Assembly (NCBI RefSeq): GCF_008831285.2
Contig: NC_045149.1
Location: 14,100,629 to 14,164,628, forward strand
Source of the DNA: Nymphaea colorata
Lineage: Eukaryota > Streptophyta > Magnoliopsida > Nymphaeales > Nymphaeaceae
Reading direction: 5' to 3'
Length of the DNA stretch: 64,000 bases
The position numbers and the translations under genes were made by a program. Below are positions 45,401 to 56,243 of the stretch, piece by piece (the first letter of the stretch is position 1; every line of letters begins with the position of its first letter). The notes below the pieces were generated by a model. That model ran no database searches. It was not told the origin of the DNA and was given only the letters and a program-made list of their open reading frames with translations.

Positions 45401-46260
45401 GTGACCTCTGATCAAGTGAACATCCAATTCTACATGTTTGCTGCCCCTCGTCATGACACTAAGGATTGTTTTGTCCTCAATAATATCATCCAAGATTTCA
45501 TCAACAAAGATCTCAAAGTTGATGATGATAGCATTTCTGAGATATTGAGGAATCCATTCCTTGATTATGAAAAGGCAGCATTCGCCACAATTGCAGTGGC
45601 CAGTTTGCTCCCATATCAGCAGGAGTACATCCGACCTTGTGACGGAAACAAGTCACACCAAGTTATGGTGACTAATTGGGGTAAGCAACCTTTAGACTTC
45701 ATTAGTATGATGAACAACAAGATAGAATGTTCATCCAAAACTTTACCGTAATTTCAAAAACTTTTTTCTTATGAGTTGGTGATAATGAGTTGTTAGATGA
45801 CTCCCCAAACAAGGATCTATGTTATTCCGATGATGTCATCATTTTGGAAGAAAGTCTTATTGAGGGAGACTGGATTCAAGCCTCCAAAAACCAGTCAATC
45901 ATTTATACAGAAAAGATCTTTTAAAATGAGGATAATACTATAAAGAGGCTCTCTATATTGCCATCCAAGTTAATGATATGACTGTGCCACATGGATTGAT
46001 CATTGGAGGAAGTGACTTAAATATTTATCTTGTTTTCACAGCCAAGGCTTTCGGCTTCCGTGAAGACAAATATCACCCTGATCAAACCAAAATATATGGA
46101 TATGATGGTTGAAGAATGAATAGCAAAGGAACCCTCATGATGGACGTGATCATCGAATGCACCAGTCACTCTATTTTATTTCATGTGGTGAATGTACCCC
46201 ATCATACAAGTTGCTCCTGGGGCGGTGTTGTATCCATGAAGTATCAGATATCTGATACAC
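45401..46260 (+). pseudogene. Ty3/gypsy gag end and protease fragment
   Basis: The open frame 45401-45751 has FAAPRHDTKDCFVLNNIIQD, matching the gypsy H-(D)-T-x-D-C-(W/Y/F)-x-L-(K)-x-x-I-(Q/E) block with the first knuckle cysteines lost. Downstream (45.98-46.22 kb, with stops) GGSDLNIYLVFTAKAFGF, HPDQTKIYGYDG and SILFHVVNVPHHTS follow the gypsy protease pattern (D-G-G/S-x-L-N-(I/V), x-x-Y-D-G, F-x-V-(L/V)-(D/N)-(I/V)-P). The catalytic Asp of DGGS is not seen. No RT follows. Confidence 0.75.
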
Positions 46261-46554
46261 TCTTCACCAATGACTTAAATAGAATTTTAGCCCATCTGTC
46301 ATCACCGTATGTGTAGAGGACCTGATTGAGAGGTTGATACAGCCAATACTCCCTAGACCAATTAACTCATGGACATACTCAACATAAGGACAAGAAAGAA
46401 GCACCTTAGAAAAAAGGATGCGAAGCATGGAGGTAGGTAAATCATCCAAAGTAACTATATTGTCTCAAACAGTCATCTAAACATCAAGAACATCCCTTAT
46501 ATGCTCATTTTGAGAAGAACCCAAAGGGAATCCAGTTGCTTTGAAAGGTGGCTA
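46261..46554. other. Junction between gypsy and NLR fragments
   Basis: A minus-strand open frame 46449-46264 has no recognised domain. This stretch joins the gypsy protease fragment (plus) to the NLR fragment (minus). Confidence 0.35.
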
Positions 46555-46727
46555 TCGTCCATTCACTGGCCTTTAGAAGATGACTTTGAGGGTCTTCTGG
46601 AAGAATCTCAGCTTCTCCTGGAGCACCTCGAGATCATCTTTGGCATTCAAGATGAGGTCCACCTTTTCTTTCAACAAGCTTGTTAAAGAAATAGGTGTTT
46701 GCACAAGGTGTCAATTACTGTTGTCAT
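46555..46727 (-). pseudogene. NLR N-terminal coiled-coil (Rx-N type) fragment
   Basis: Starts with ATG at 46727 (MTTVIDTLCKHL), then after a one-base shift gives SLLKEKVDLILNAKDDLEVL and QEKLRFFQKTL. This closely parallels the larger NLR at 56.4 kb (LLEEKVKVILNAKDDLRKLE, RFQKAIEE), so it is a related gene's start. Nothing of the NB-ARC or LRR follows. It is a truncated pseudogene. Confidence 0.75.
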
Positions 46728-47007
46728 CTCTATTTTTTCTTGGTAAAAGAAAGATCTAGCAGAGGAAGAGAACTAGAAATCTGAAAATGGAAGGATAGGA
46801 GGACGAAGGAAGGCCAAACAAATTTAGGTCCACCACTGCAATTGGAATTAGTGGAGAGTAAATAACCTGCCCACTACTTAAATTGGGGAGTGGTTGCCCA
46901 TTTGTGCTGTACAGGCTATCAAGGTCCATCATTGGTGCTAAATAAATCCGAAAAAAGTTTCGACACATGATTTTGCAAAGAAAAAAGGACCCAAAATTTT
47001 GTTTAGC

Positions 47008-47160
47008 TCATTCAAGTTTCGTGATCTGGCCATTGACTAGAAGTACAACTTGTTCGTACCTTGAGGGAAGGCCATCGACCTTGCCAAACTCAAGGCTAGT
47101 CATCCCAATTGTGAAGAGTGTTTCATATTTAGACTTAGGTTCAGGACGTCTGCGACTCAT
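47008..47160 (-). CDS. Short open frame, 50 residues, unrecognised
   Basis: ATG at 47160 opens MSRRRPEPKSKYETLFTIGM then TSLEFGKVDGLPSRYEQ and VVLLVNGQITKLE before TGA. The composition is protein-like. It lies 280 bp upstream, in the same orientation, of the NLR coiled-coil fragment, but I see no link. Its family is unknown; it may be an exon or chance. Confidence 0.3.
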   Translation of the reverse strand: MSRRRPEPKSKYETLFTIGMTSLEFGKVDGLPSRYEQVVLLVNGQITKLE

Positions 47161-48466
47161 ACTAAACCAGTTCAGCTGCTGTCTCTTTCAACAAACTCTG
47201 TTTGACAGAACTATGAGCTCAGAATGGGATGTGAAACGTCTCTATAACTAAAGCAACAGAGCAGAGCATGATCAAGTGGCACTAGCCACACAAGGTTGGC
47301 TCAGACCAATTATGAGCAAGAGCTATGTTTTGTTTATAGTCTTTTGGCCATTTCCTTAACTTAATATATGTTTCTCATTAAATTACTCTTCGGATCATAT
47401 CTATGAGGTTATATTGTCCAAAAAATATTTTAATACTTAATTTTAATAGGTCTAGTTTTTGTCTCTTACTCAAGTGGTCTGCTTTTCACCAACTTTCCTT
47501 TCTTTTTATATATATATATATAGAAAGAGAGAGAGTGACAGCAGCAGTGCACTCAGATCTGTTCATAGAATGGATCAAGAATGCAGGTTCACACGGATCG
47601 GATTTTAAATGGATCCAAGATCCAATTAGCTAGGAAGCTCTATTCAAATGAACGGGTAGTTTATTTGGAGCGGCTGAAGATGATAATTAATTGGAAACCC
47701 TAAATTCATTTTTCTTTCATTTGTACATGTTTCTTCTTTTAAGTTCATTTTTTGTTGTTGTTCTTCACTAGATTTGTAGTTTTCCTCAAGGAATAGAGCT
47801 TATACTTTAATTACTGCTTGGAAGAGAGAGAGAGAGAGAGAGAGAAAGTGGCCTTTTGTTTTATCAACAAATCTTTCTGTTTGTTTACGGTTCCAAAGTT
47901 CAGTCGCTGAAGATTTGATATTTTATGCTTATTTTTGGTTCTGAAATGTCTAAGGTGGTGGCTTAGTGGTTCAGTTTTTTTCTTTTACTTGTTTTATATT
48001 CAATGGAAACCTGATGAACACTACCAAAAAAAAAACAATAGTTTTACCATGGGAGGAATGCATCAGTAAAAATTCCAAAGCCGTCAGTATATGTTGTAGC
48101 CACAATTTAATGAGCACCATAATTCAAAGGTTGAACTTTCCTTTGTTTTTAGGGCCTCTACACTTCAGTAAGTTAAAAAGGTACAGAAGGTTCATGTAAC
48201 AAGATACAACAAACTATTATAACAATTGATATATACTTACACTTTACCTTTTATACTCTTCACCTTATAAAAGCAATTGACAATGCCTCATCATTGATGG
48301 TACCAAATACATCATTTTTGAAGTAGAAAATCAATTTCTCTATGTTCCAATAACCTTTCTTAACCTTTGAGAGGAGACAATCTGTTCTTGTACATTGCTG
48401 GAAATGCAAAAAAGAACATCGTGTCTGGTGTGTCTTTACTGAGCAGGAAAGTATTAACCAATATCA
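47161..48466. other. Unassigned DNA with AT/GA microsatellites
   Basis: (AT)n-(GA)n at 47505-47535 and (GA)n at 47825-47845. A sequence AAGCAACAGAGC...AGTGGCACTAGCCA at 47250-47290 resembles 43680-43725 beside the inverted gag, so part of a shared retroelement is likely. Confidence 0.4.
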
Positions 48467-48932
48467 AATTGGAGGCAGACTCAGGAATGTTTTGTTGCAA
48501 GAGCCAAACTATAGTTTCAAAATTTCAATAAGTGCCAAAATAGAATTTTTTTAAATTTTCACTTACTTAAGCTAATTTTTTTGAAGGATACATATAAATT
48601 TTTGCATTTTTTGAACCAAGGAGTTGGGGGGGGGGGGTGTGGTGAGGGTCCTCCCCAGCACCAAGCCCATTTTCTTTTATTAAACACAGGAACACCCACA
48701 CCCTAGAATCTTCATTCCATTCCATCACACACAGGGGTGGAGGGAAGGGGGAGCCGGCATGAACCTTGGCCACCCCCCCCTTCAGATTTTAAAAACTTTA
48801 AAAATTTGTATGTAAATCTAAAAAAATTAGTTAAATATATATAAAAAATTAAAAATTTCTATTTTGGCTCCTGTTAAAATTTTGGAACTATAGTTAACCT
48901 ATGCAACAAAAAAATTCTGGCTCTGCCCCTGA
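48467..48932. mobile_element. MITE with long imperfect inverted arms
   Basis: The left arm (GGAGGCAGACTCAGGAATG, TTTTGTTGC, AACTATAGTTTC, GTGCCAAAATAGAA) is repeated inverted on the right, which ends TTCTGGCTCTGCCCCTG at 48932. Each arm runs about 130-200 bp. Terminal CAGGGGCAGAGCCAG recalls hAT-type MITE ends (CAGGGGCGGAGCC), by family knowledge. The centre is GC-rich with G and C homopolymers at 48632 and 48773. Confidence 0.65.
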
Positions 48933-49230
48933 TCACACATGCCTCATAACTAGAATGGTGACAACGGTCCCCATTCCAGTGATTCCTTGACACAATTTTC
49001 TGGAAGCAAGTTACCAGTTAAAGTTTCCTATAAGATCAAACTATAATAGGTCAAATTATTCGATGGTACAGACTTTTAATCAACACCATCCTTTTATGTA
49101 CCCACTGCGCGTGGTCTCCCCTTTGCACCTTTTCCTTCTCATCCTCTCTCTTCATGACTTTATCGACAGTATTTTTCCTCTCTCATTTGTCTTCTCCTGA
49201 TTTCTTTGTTGCCATCATCGAAGTTACCAG

Positions 49231-49380
49231 TAAGAGGGAGTCGGGAATTTTTCATGAGGGTCGAATTATGGTTTCAAACTAACAACAACAAAAATATAAT
49301 TTTTCAAACTTGTTACATAACATATATGAATTTGTGTAAAATTTTATATGTAAAATTTTACTTTTATTTATTTTTTTAGG
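49231..49380. mobile_element. Second, partial copy of the MITE family
   Basis: AGAGGGAGTCGGGAATTTTTC then ATGAGGGTCGAATTATGGTTTC matches the left end of the copy at 49609 (AGGGGCAGAGCCAGAATTTT, ATGAGGTGGGTGGAATTAAGG). The right end is missing or diverged. Confidence 0.5.
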
Positions 49381-49608
49381 TCTAGATACCATTGATTGGG
49401 GATCAGAAAATCAGGGAGGACGAGTTCAGCTTGGACTCATTAAAAAATTGGCAATGCTCTACCTTGAGTTTCAACCAAGTGAATGGAATGGAAGAATCCA
49501 AAGGAAATTTGAAGATATTCCTTGTGTCGAGTTCCAGACATGGATGCGAGTTCTAGATCTTTTCGTTTTTTTTTTTGGCTTCCCTCCTTTATTGCCTTCT
49601 CCAATAAG

Positions 49609-49798
49609 GGGCAGAGCCAGAATTTTTTCATGAGGTGGGTGGAATTAAGGTTTCTAAAGTTTAACAAGGGCCAAAATATTATATTTCAAATTTTTTATAC
49701 AGAACAAGTGAAATTTTCTAAAATTTACATATAATTTTTTTTTTAATTTTTTAAAGTGGGGCCAGGGCCCATGTGGGCCTTACCTTGGCAACATCCCT
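49609..49798. mobile_element. Third copy of the MITE family, short form
   Basis: Starts AGGGGCAGAGCCAG and ends CCTTGGCAACATCCCT, an imperfect inverse. Inner TTTAACAAGGGCCAAAATA and the GGGGCCAGGGCCCATGTGGGCC block are typical of this family in plants. Confidence 0.65.
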
Positions 49799-50439
49799 AT
49801 CTCCAATCATCTAAAGGCTCTTCATTTCTTTGCCATCTTGTTCATTGATTTGATTCTCATGTGGAATTTTTTGGAATAAGTTTTTGTGTTTCTTTCATAA
49901 ATTTTTATTTCTGTATTTCTTTACTCCTATCAATGGCTTTTGTGATTGCACTTGGATTTGATGTTCCTTTTCCTGGTTGAAAAATTGATTTTTACTTCGA
50001 CCTCTTGAGTTTATGTTGATTGATTATTACAATAGGAAGAAAACAGATCAGATGGAGAAAGAGCCAATGGATGGAAGCAACTATGTCCTTCCTCTGTTCT
50101 TCTCTATCTCAATGTATAAAAACAAAATTCAAAATTAGCATACAAATTCAAGAGATCGCAATGGATAAAAGCTTGATGTGTTAAAAGACCATGATTTTAC
50201 TTCTTAGAAACGTGTTTAAAAATGTGACCTTCTTTAACAACAAAAATTGGGTTAAACATACCTATGAGTTATTGTTCACACCTCACTTTCACGGTGTGGA
50301 ATGTGAAGTTTGTGCACGAATCAGCAAAAAATCAAGTTTTGCTTGAAAATAGATTTTAAGAGAAAGTGACCCATCCCTTCCACCATTAACAGCTGTAATT
50401 AATCGAAGGTCTGAGTTTTCTCAAGCTTGACAAGTTATT
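49799..50439. other. Unassigned DNA
   Basis: Nothing recognised. Confidence 0.4.
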
Positions 50440-51370
50440 TTTTTTATACAATGTGTGAGGATTGGAATTCGGATTTTTAAAGTTTATTTAAACAAAGACT
50501 TGGATTTGATCGAAAATGTTTCCGTATTACAAAATTTTGAAGATTGGGAGTTCATCCTTGGAAAGGATTTTTTGAATTAATCATGGATTTTAGCAATTGG
50601 ACCTTGAGTTGATCCCAAAAATTGTAATTTAGAATTGGAAATTGAGAATCAGAATATTGGATTTTGATACAAATTGGGGATTGGGTAATTGAAGCTTTGT
50701 TTTTGAAACAAGGATCTTGGAATTGAAAATTGAAAGTTTGGGCTAGACTTTAGAACTTGAAAGATAGTTTGGATTTTGGGATTTGAAATTTGACTTGAAA
50801 ATTCTTGGAATCCTTGGAACTGAATTCAGTTTTGAAGCCAAAATTGAATTTGGAAAAATTGGATTGGAGAGTTGAATTCTAGTTGAAATTTTCGAGAATC
50901 GAATCTTTGAGATTGAAATTTTGGGTTTGGAATGGTTGGAACTCGATCAATTCAGAATTTTTGAAAGCATTTTTGGGTTTAAGATTTTGATATTTGAATC
51001 AAGTTTTGGTATTTTGAGAGATTTGATTTTATTTGGTTGGTTTTGATCATGAAATGAGATTAAAAAATTGGAAATTGGCAGTCCAAGTCCAGTTTTGGGA
51101 GAATTTTCTTTATTGAAAAATTTGGAATTTTTATTTTTATTTTTTTGGAATTTTAGTCAAGCTTATGAAAATTTGCTTGAGATTTTTGGATTTGAAAATT
51201 AGTTTGATTTTGAGAAAAATCCAATGGAATCGTTTTGAAATTGATTATGAAAGTCTAGGTTTTATAACCATGTTGAAAATTTGGTGCTTCTGTGTCAAAA
51301 TAAGTGAGGTGCTCAAGTTTGTGTGGCAATATGACATAATCATGAAAGCTACTCCAACTTGATTCACTTA
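50440..51370. repeat. Cytosine-poor TTGGAATT-type degenerate tract
   Basis: Nearly 1 kb of short overlapping variants of GAATTTTGG, TTGGAATTG, GAAATTTGG and TTTGAGAATT. The plus strand is strikingly low in C. There is no fixed period. Similar sequence returns at 51650-51930. Such tracts occur in leaders and LTR-proximal regions of some plant LTR retroelements; that link is inference. Confidence 0.75.
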
Positions 51371-51565
51371 GATTTTGGTGAATTTGAGTAGGTGCATTCA
51401 TGTTGTGAGTGCATGTATGCATGAAATGTGTATATTCATGCTTCGCTCTATTTCTCTCCATGCATAATTAAATTTAATCCCACATAGGCACAAGTCCATC
51501 TTGGAGGTGAAAAACATAAGACTGTTCCCCAAGCACATCCTTGATGTGGAGGAGGACATAAGCTT

Positions 51566-51645
51566 AGGTTTTTACTAGATGGTAGGCAAAAATTCATTTG
51601 ATAGGCTGATTTCAACTCATTTTTTACTAGATGGTAGGCAAAAGG
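51566..51645. repeat. Short direct repeat (ACTAGATGGTAGGCAAAA)
   Basis: TTTTTACTAGATGGTAGGCA occurs near 51568 and 51623, with different bases between. Confidence 0.9.
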
Positions 51646-51939
51646 AATTAATTTGTTTGAAAATTTGGAGAATTTGGGCCTTGACAAATTTTCTCTTTGG
51701 GTAGCAATATCACTTTTGTGAATTCCCTTAGGAAGAAACGTTTTGAAAAGATGATTCTTGAATTTTGATTTTGGAAATAGCTTGATATATATTGATTTCT
51801 GAAAATAGCATTATTTTTGGAGATGATTGTATTTTTGGAAATAAGTATTCCCAAATGGGTTTTGTAAAACATTGAATTTCTTTTGTGGTTTTGATCTTGA
51901 TCAAAGTCTGAGGATTTCCTTTTGAAACCCAAGAAGATT

Positions 51940-53130
51940 ATATATTTTTATTAATTGCTGATTTTCAAATTCACGAGGATTTCTGAAAATTTCACAAACG
52001 AAAAGGTTAAAACGGGCACATTGCAATTGGTATACTCCAGTTACAATATAGACCGCACTCATAAACTGAGTGGATCAGATTCTTCGGGGAAACGATTTGA
52101 TGAGATAATGAAGTCTGATTTGTTGCTCATCCAACCAGTAAGGAAACCATTCAGGCTTCATTCGTCTTTTTTTTCTTTGCATACATCATTAAAACATTCA
52201 ATCACATAGAAGAAGGAACAACATTTTCTTCCAAGCCAGTGTTATTCTCATTCCGATGTTTGAATAGGCTATTTCCCAACTTTCAGGAATAGTAAGAATA
52301 ACCAATTCAATGAATCTCTGGGTTTCCCGAAGCTCCTTTTGCCCGTTGAATATATTCGTTTAGTTATTGTTTGTTTTGGTTTGCCCTAGCTAGCTCCCTC
52401 TGGTTTAGGTGGGCAGCCTGGCAAATAAACATCGACGGGGATTAACTTATCGACTCCTCAACCAGGTCACCATGAGTGGGACTCCGACCATAGCATAATC
52501 GACAGATCCAAGATGCACTTCGGCAAGTGAAGGGAGTTCGAATATATATTGGTGATTTAGATCAGGAAAATCGTACGGATTTTATGAAACCATGTGCTAT
52601 GGCTCGAATCCGTAGTCCAAAATTTAGTTTGGATTTGTTGTGAGAATCGTGATGCACATATGCTTTTAATATGTATATTTTTTTTCGTGGTGACCCAACG
52701 GACAGCTTTTAAATCAGGCTGCTTAGGGTCTGATTTGTAGTGTCAAGCGACTAGAAATTTGGCATGCAAGTGGCCGATCTAGCTGATTATTGCAAAATAG
52801 TAATTGAGTGTTTGACTTTGGCTTGATAGAGGATGATGATCGCCCCACCATGGCTGCTATGAGTCACTGGCCATGGTGAAAGTGGGTTGATCTTCCCCTG
52901 CAGGCAGCCCCTTAATGGCTGCTCGTTAAAACCCATTGTTTATTTTTTCGTTGAATACAATGAGCCGCCCAATTAAATCTATTGAAATCATATGCAAGGT
53001 AGGTTGAAATCTAACCATGTGTCGATGGGAGGATTGAGGCTAGCATGGACTGGCATTGTGCCTAGAACTGGGCAGAATAGGGGAGGCCAGGCTGGGCTTG
53101 ACTTGAAGGTGGGGAGTAGGTGGACGCCAA
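51940..53130. other. Unassigned DNA
   Basis: No recognised gene. The 52.4-52.56 kb part is GC-richer and resembles LTR-type sequence by composition only. Confidence 0.35.
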
Positions 53131-53140
53131 GCAAATGATG

Positions 53141-53216
53141 CTTTGGGCAGGGGACATCTTGGGCAGGGGTCGCCTTGGGCAGGGGCCTGCCTTGAGCTGG
53201 GGATGCCTTGGGCAAC
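53141..53216. repeat. Minisatellite, 16-17 bp unit (CTTGGGCAGGGG)
   Basis: Five imperfect units begin at about 53141, 53158, 53174, 53191 and 53207, each a variant of CCTTGGGCAGGGGNNNN. Confidence 0.85.
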
Positions 53217-53227
53217 AGCACAGCTAG

Positions 53228-53560
53228 CACTACAAAAAACCTAAGCATTACTGACAGCCACCGAATGTCAGTGAAAATAGAATGCATGTCAGCAATGGTT
53301 TTACCAACATTTCATTCTTTTGTTGATGAAGGGAGTGTCAGTAAACATCATCGTCGACACACTGGATAGAAGAGTCTAGTGTAAGGTATCACCAGCATGA
53401 ACTAAACAAAGGTAAATACTGGTTATTACCAACATCCTGTCACGTCGGGAATAATCTATTATTTCCAAGATTCTAGTGGCCTTGGGTAAATTTCTATCGA
53501 CAGCAAGACTGTCCATCGGTAAAATATAACTTTCCACTCATTTAAACAATTCGACGAAAA
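53228..53560. mobile_element. CACTA-like transposon terminus
   Basis: Begins CACTACAAAAAAC, matching the CACTACAAGAAAA type end of En/Spm-family elements, and continues into short paired words (TGTCAGTGAAAAT, ATTACTGACAG, GTGTCAGTAAAC, CCATCGGTAAAAT) that are like CACTA subterminal repeats. The opposite TAGTG end was not located downstream in the window, so only one end is present or the other is decayed. Confidence 0.6.
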
Positions 53561-53879
53561 CGCTTGGTGGGTGGCTAAAAAGGAAGGTGATGGAAAACAT
53601 TCTAGGCAGGTGATGTAAAACATTCTAACATCCAAAAAAGCATTCAAATGACAACCTATGAAAATAATATTCTACGAATAATTATATGTGAATTTAAATT
53701 AGACGTGGTCTAAATTTGAGGCAAAAATCCGGCAACAATGCGCTGTAATCCAGCAATAACAAAAATTAGAGTAAAATTTAGGGTTTTGTAATTGTGTAGG
53801 CATTTTATACAATTAATTATCAAATTGAAGGTACTAAGGTCAACAAACATTCTTCCAAAATTTCACATTCGCTAACATC

Positions 53880-54400
53880 CTAGGCCAACTCAAGCGAAAG
53901 AAGCCTCACGGCCCTACAATTAAGCCATTCCAAGAGTGCACTACTATGTGTTTTCTGCAGCTGTACAAACAACTCAAATTGTGTTGCTTCCATTGGCTGC
54001 TTGCCAGATCCATGCCAAAGCAGTCCTTTCCAACAAGCATCTCTCAATCGCCCGCAACTTGGCTTAATTGTGCACTTAACCGGTACAGTGAAACCTCCCT
54101 GGCTTGCTGTTACAATCATGGAGAACCTCTCCATGATCCAGCATGGGCAAAATTTAAACAAGAACACTTGCAAAGTGATCTCGGGACATTCATCATCTTT
54201 TGGCTATGTGGGAACCCTTTATAGTCCAATGGCCCTTCTTCATTGCCTACAACAAGCTCAACAGTCTGCACTCATCTATGGACCTCATGGCCTTACATGT
54301 TGGCAGCTTCAACTACCACCAGCAAGGCATACGAGATTGAAGTGATGGTCAAAGCCCCGTTTGAGCATCCTTCATGTGTCTTTGCACCTCGCTCTAGCCA
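53880..54400 (-). other. Region beyond the recognisable LRRs of the NLR
   Basis: A 97-codon minus-strand frame (54173-53880) lies where more LRR sequence would be expected. The translation does not show LxxLxLxx repeats, so it may be an LRR region in a broken frame or unrelated DNA. Confidence 0.35.
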
Positions 54401-55207
54401 AGGAAATCACTAGTTGCTGACTAGCATGAAGATATTATTCGCAACCTCATGATATTGGCAGGCCTTCTTCTGTGGATTATGCAAGAAGACGTACACTGTT
54501 AGGTCCTGGACAGCACGATACTTGGGACTTGGATGGTGAGAGGCCCACTCATTGGGCCTTGAGAACAAGTACTATTTTAAAGGGAGTGGGTTGATGTCGT
54601 CCCCGCTTGACCTGCATCTGTCACTATGCCCTTTGTAATGACAAATCTTCAACTTCTCAAGGTCATCTGGAAGTTGCAAAGCCTCCAAAACACCACTTTG
54701 TTCCGAAGCACTAGTGACTTTGTCATCACCTTTGTGCCTGAAAGTGTAATTCCAAACTGATTAGACCAAGTTTCTCCTTAAGAAATTGTGCTTTTTCTGC
54801 ATCGGTTGCTTTTAATGTTGCCCCCAAACCTTCTATTGACAACTTCCCTTTTAGTTTATTCAAGCCTCGTAGTTCTCTAATATTGCATCCCCTTGTGTTT
54901 GTGCTACATCACATACAAGAAACTCTTTTAAGGTCCATAAATTGCTAAGCTTGCCCAAGCCTTCAGCTATAAAACTCAGACACCAAGTACTTTCCAGCCT
55001 GAGATACATTAAGTTCCAGTGTTCAAACATTTCCTTGGGTCACTCAATAATATTACTATTATTCAAATTCAACATCTCCAAGTTACAAAGTTTGCCAATT
55101 GAACTAGGCAACCGTCTAACTCTAGAATAGCTTAAGTCCAGATACTTTAAAAGTGCAAGATCTCCAATGGAATTTGGAAGCTCATGGATCCCACAGCCCT
55201 TCAATGA

Positions 55208-55471
55208 CTACACCCTCAGCCAATTTACATTGATAATGCATGCAATATTAACCAAATGCCAATCAGCCAATAATGTCCGCAACTTATTTGCTGCTCCTGA
55301 GGCACCATGCATGAGCAGTTCTGGATAGTCTATGCTGAGCAGAGATAGATGTCGAGTGTGCTCAGTAGCAGAAGCATGACTATATTCCTCTCGACCTATA
55401 TGTAAGGCAAGATCATGCAAAATATCATGTAGTTTCAGTTGCTTTTTTTTTTCAGTTTCTTCAATAAACAT
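55208..55471 (-). pseudogene. NLR piece: MHD motif and start of LRR linker
   Basis: KLHDILHDLALHIGREE is the MHD-region equivalent (HD retained, Met replaced by Leu), followed by HTRHLSLLSIDYPELL and NKLRTLLAD, the usual CC-NLR lead into LRRs. Confidence 0.9.
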
Positions 55472-55767
55472 TGCTTTATCAAATCATTAATACATTGATT
55501 TGCAGTCAGTTTGGCATCAATCCCTTCGTTTTCCTCAATTAATCCATGAGCCAACCATTGCATGACCAGTTCATCCCTTCCTATCACATAATCCTTTGGA
55601 TAAATGCTGCAATATACAAAACAATTCCTCAAATAATGTGGCAAGTTATCGTAGCTCAATATGAGACCAGGAACAATGTCACCACATCCAAAGGATGATG
55701 ATGAGGCAGACATGTTCCATTCCAAAATCCCACTATCTGCAATGACCTCCCAATCCTCTTTTTCCAT
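55435..55767 (-). pseudogene. NLR piece: ARC2/winged-helix region
   Basis: Opens MEKEDWEVIADSGILEW, the block that normally follows GLPL, then GLILSYDNLP, CFVYCSIYPKDY and MQWLAHGLIEE. The codons run directly from the P-loop segment, so a deletion junction lies between 55767 and 55800. Confidence 0.9.
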
Positions 55768-55787
55768 ACTTCTTGACTATCTTCTTT

Positions 55788-56243
55788 TCAATAACTTTTT
55801 GCAGGAGTTGTCTTGCCAATCCCGCCTTGACCTGTCATGGAGATAATAGGAATACCTACATGTCTATCCAGCGCACTACTCAGCGTAGCTCCGTCAAACA
55901 AGAGCTTTTCGATTATGGCATTCTTATCACCCTCCCTGCCTATGGGTGGTTGTACACCACTAACAGGACCTTCACCACTCACTTTTGGTGTTGTTTTGAT
56001 CGTACCTAAATCCACCATTTCCCTATCATTATTTATTTCATCAAGCCTTTGGTTGATTTTCTTGATTTCATTACCAAGCTGGTAGGGAAAAGAAACATGT
56101 TCTTTAAAGCACATGTATAGAGTATTCCAAGGCTTTCGTACCTTTCTATTTAATGCCGAATCCTTCTCCCTTTTGCTAAGCCCAATGTCCAGGGCATCGT
56201 AAAAGGCATCCTTGAGCTCACTCTCGATCTTTGTCGCGGTCAT
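55788..56243 (-). pseudogene. NLR piece: coiled-coil end, linker and P-loop
   Basis: Contains ESELKDAFYDALDIG, a charged linker, PIGREGDKNAIIEKLLF (the usual entry to NB-ARC) and the Walker A GQGGIGKTT. It ends in a stop a few residues after the P-loop (AKSY). Confidence 0.9.

Noticed and set aside
52735-53233. TTGTAGTG at 52737 as the partner of the CACTACAA end at 53228
   Set aside because: It lies on the wrong side: the two would face outward from each other, so they cannot bound one CACTA element.
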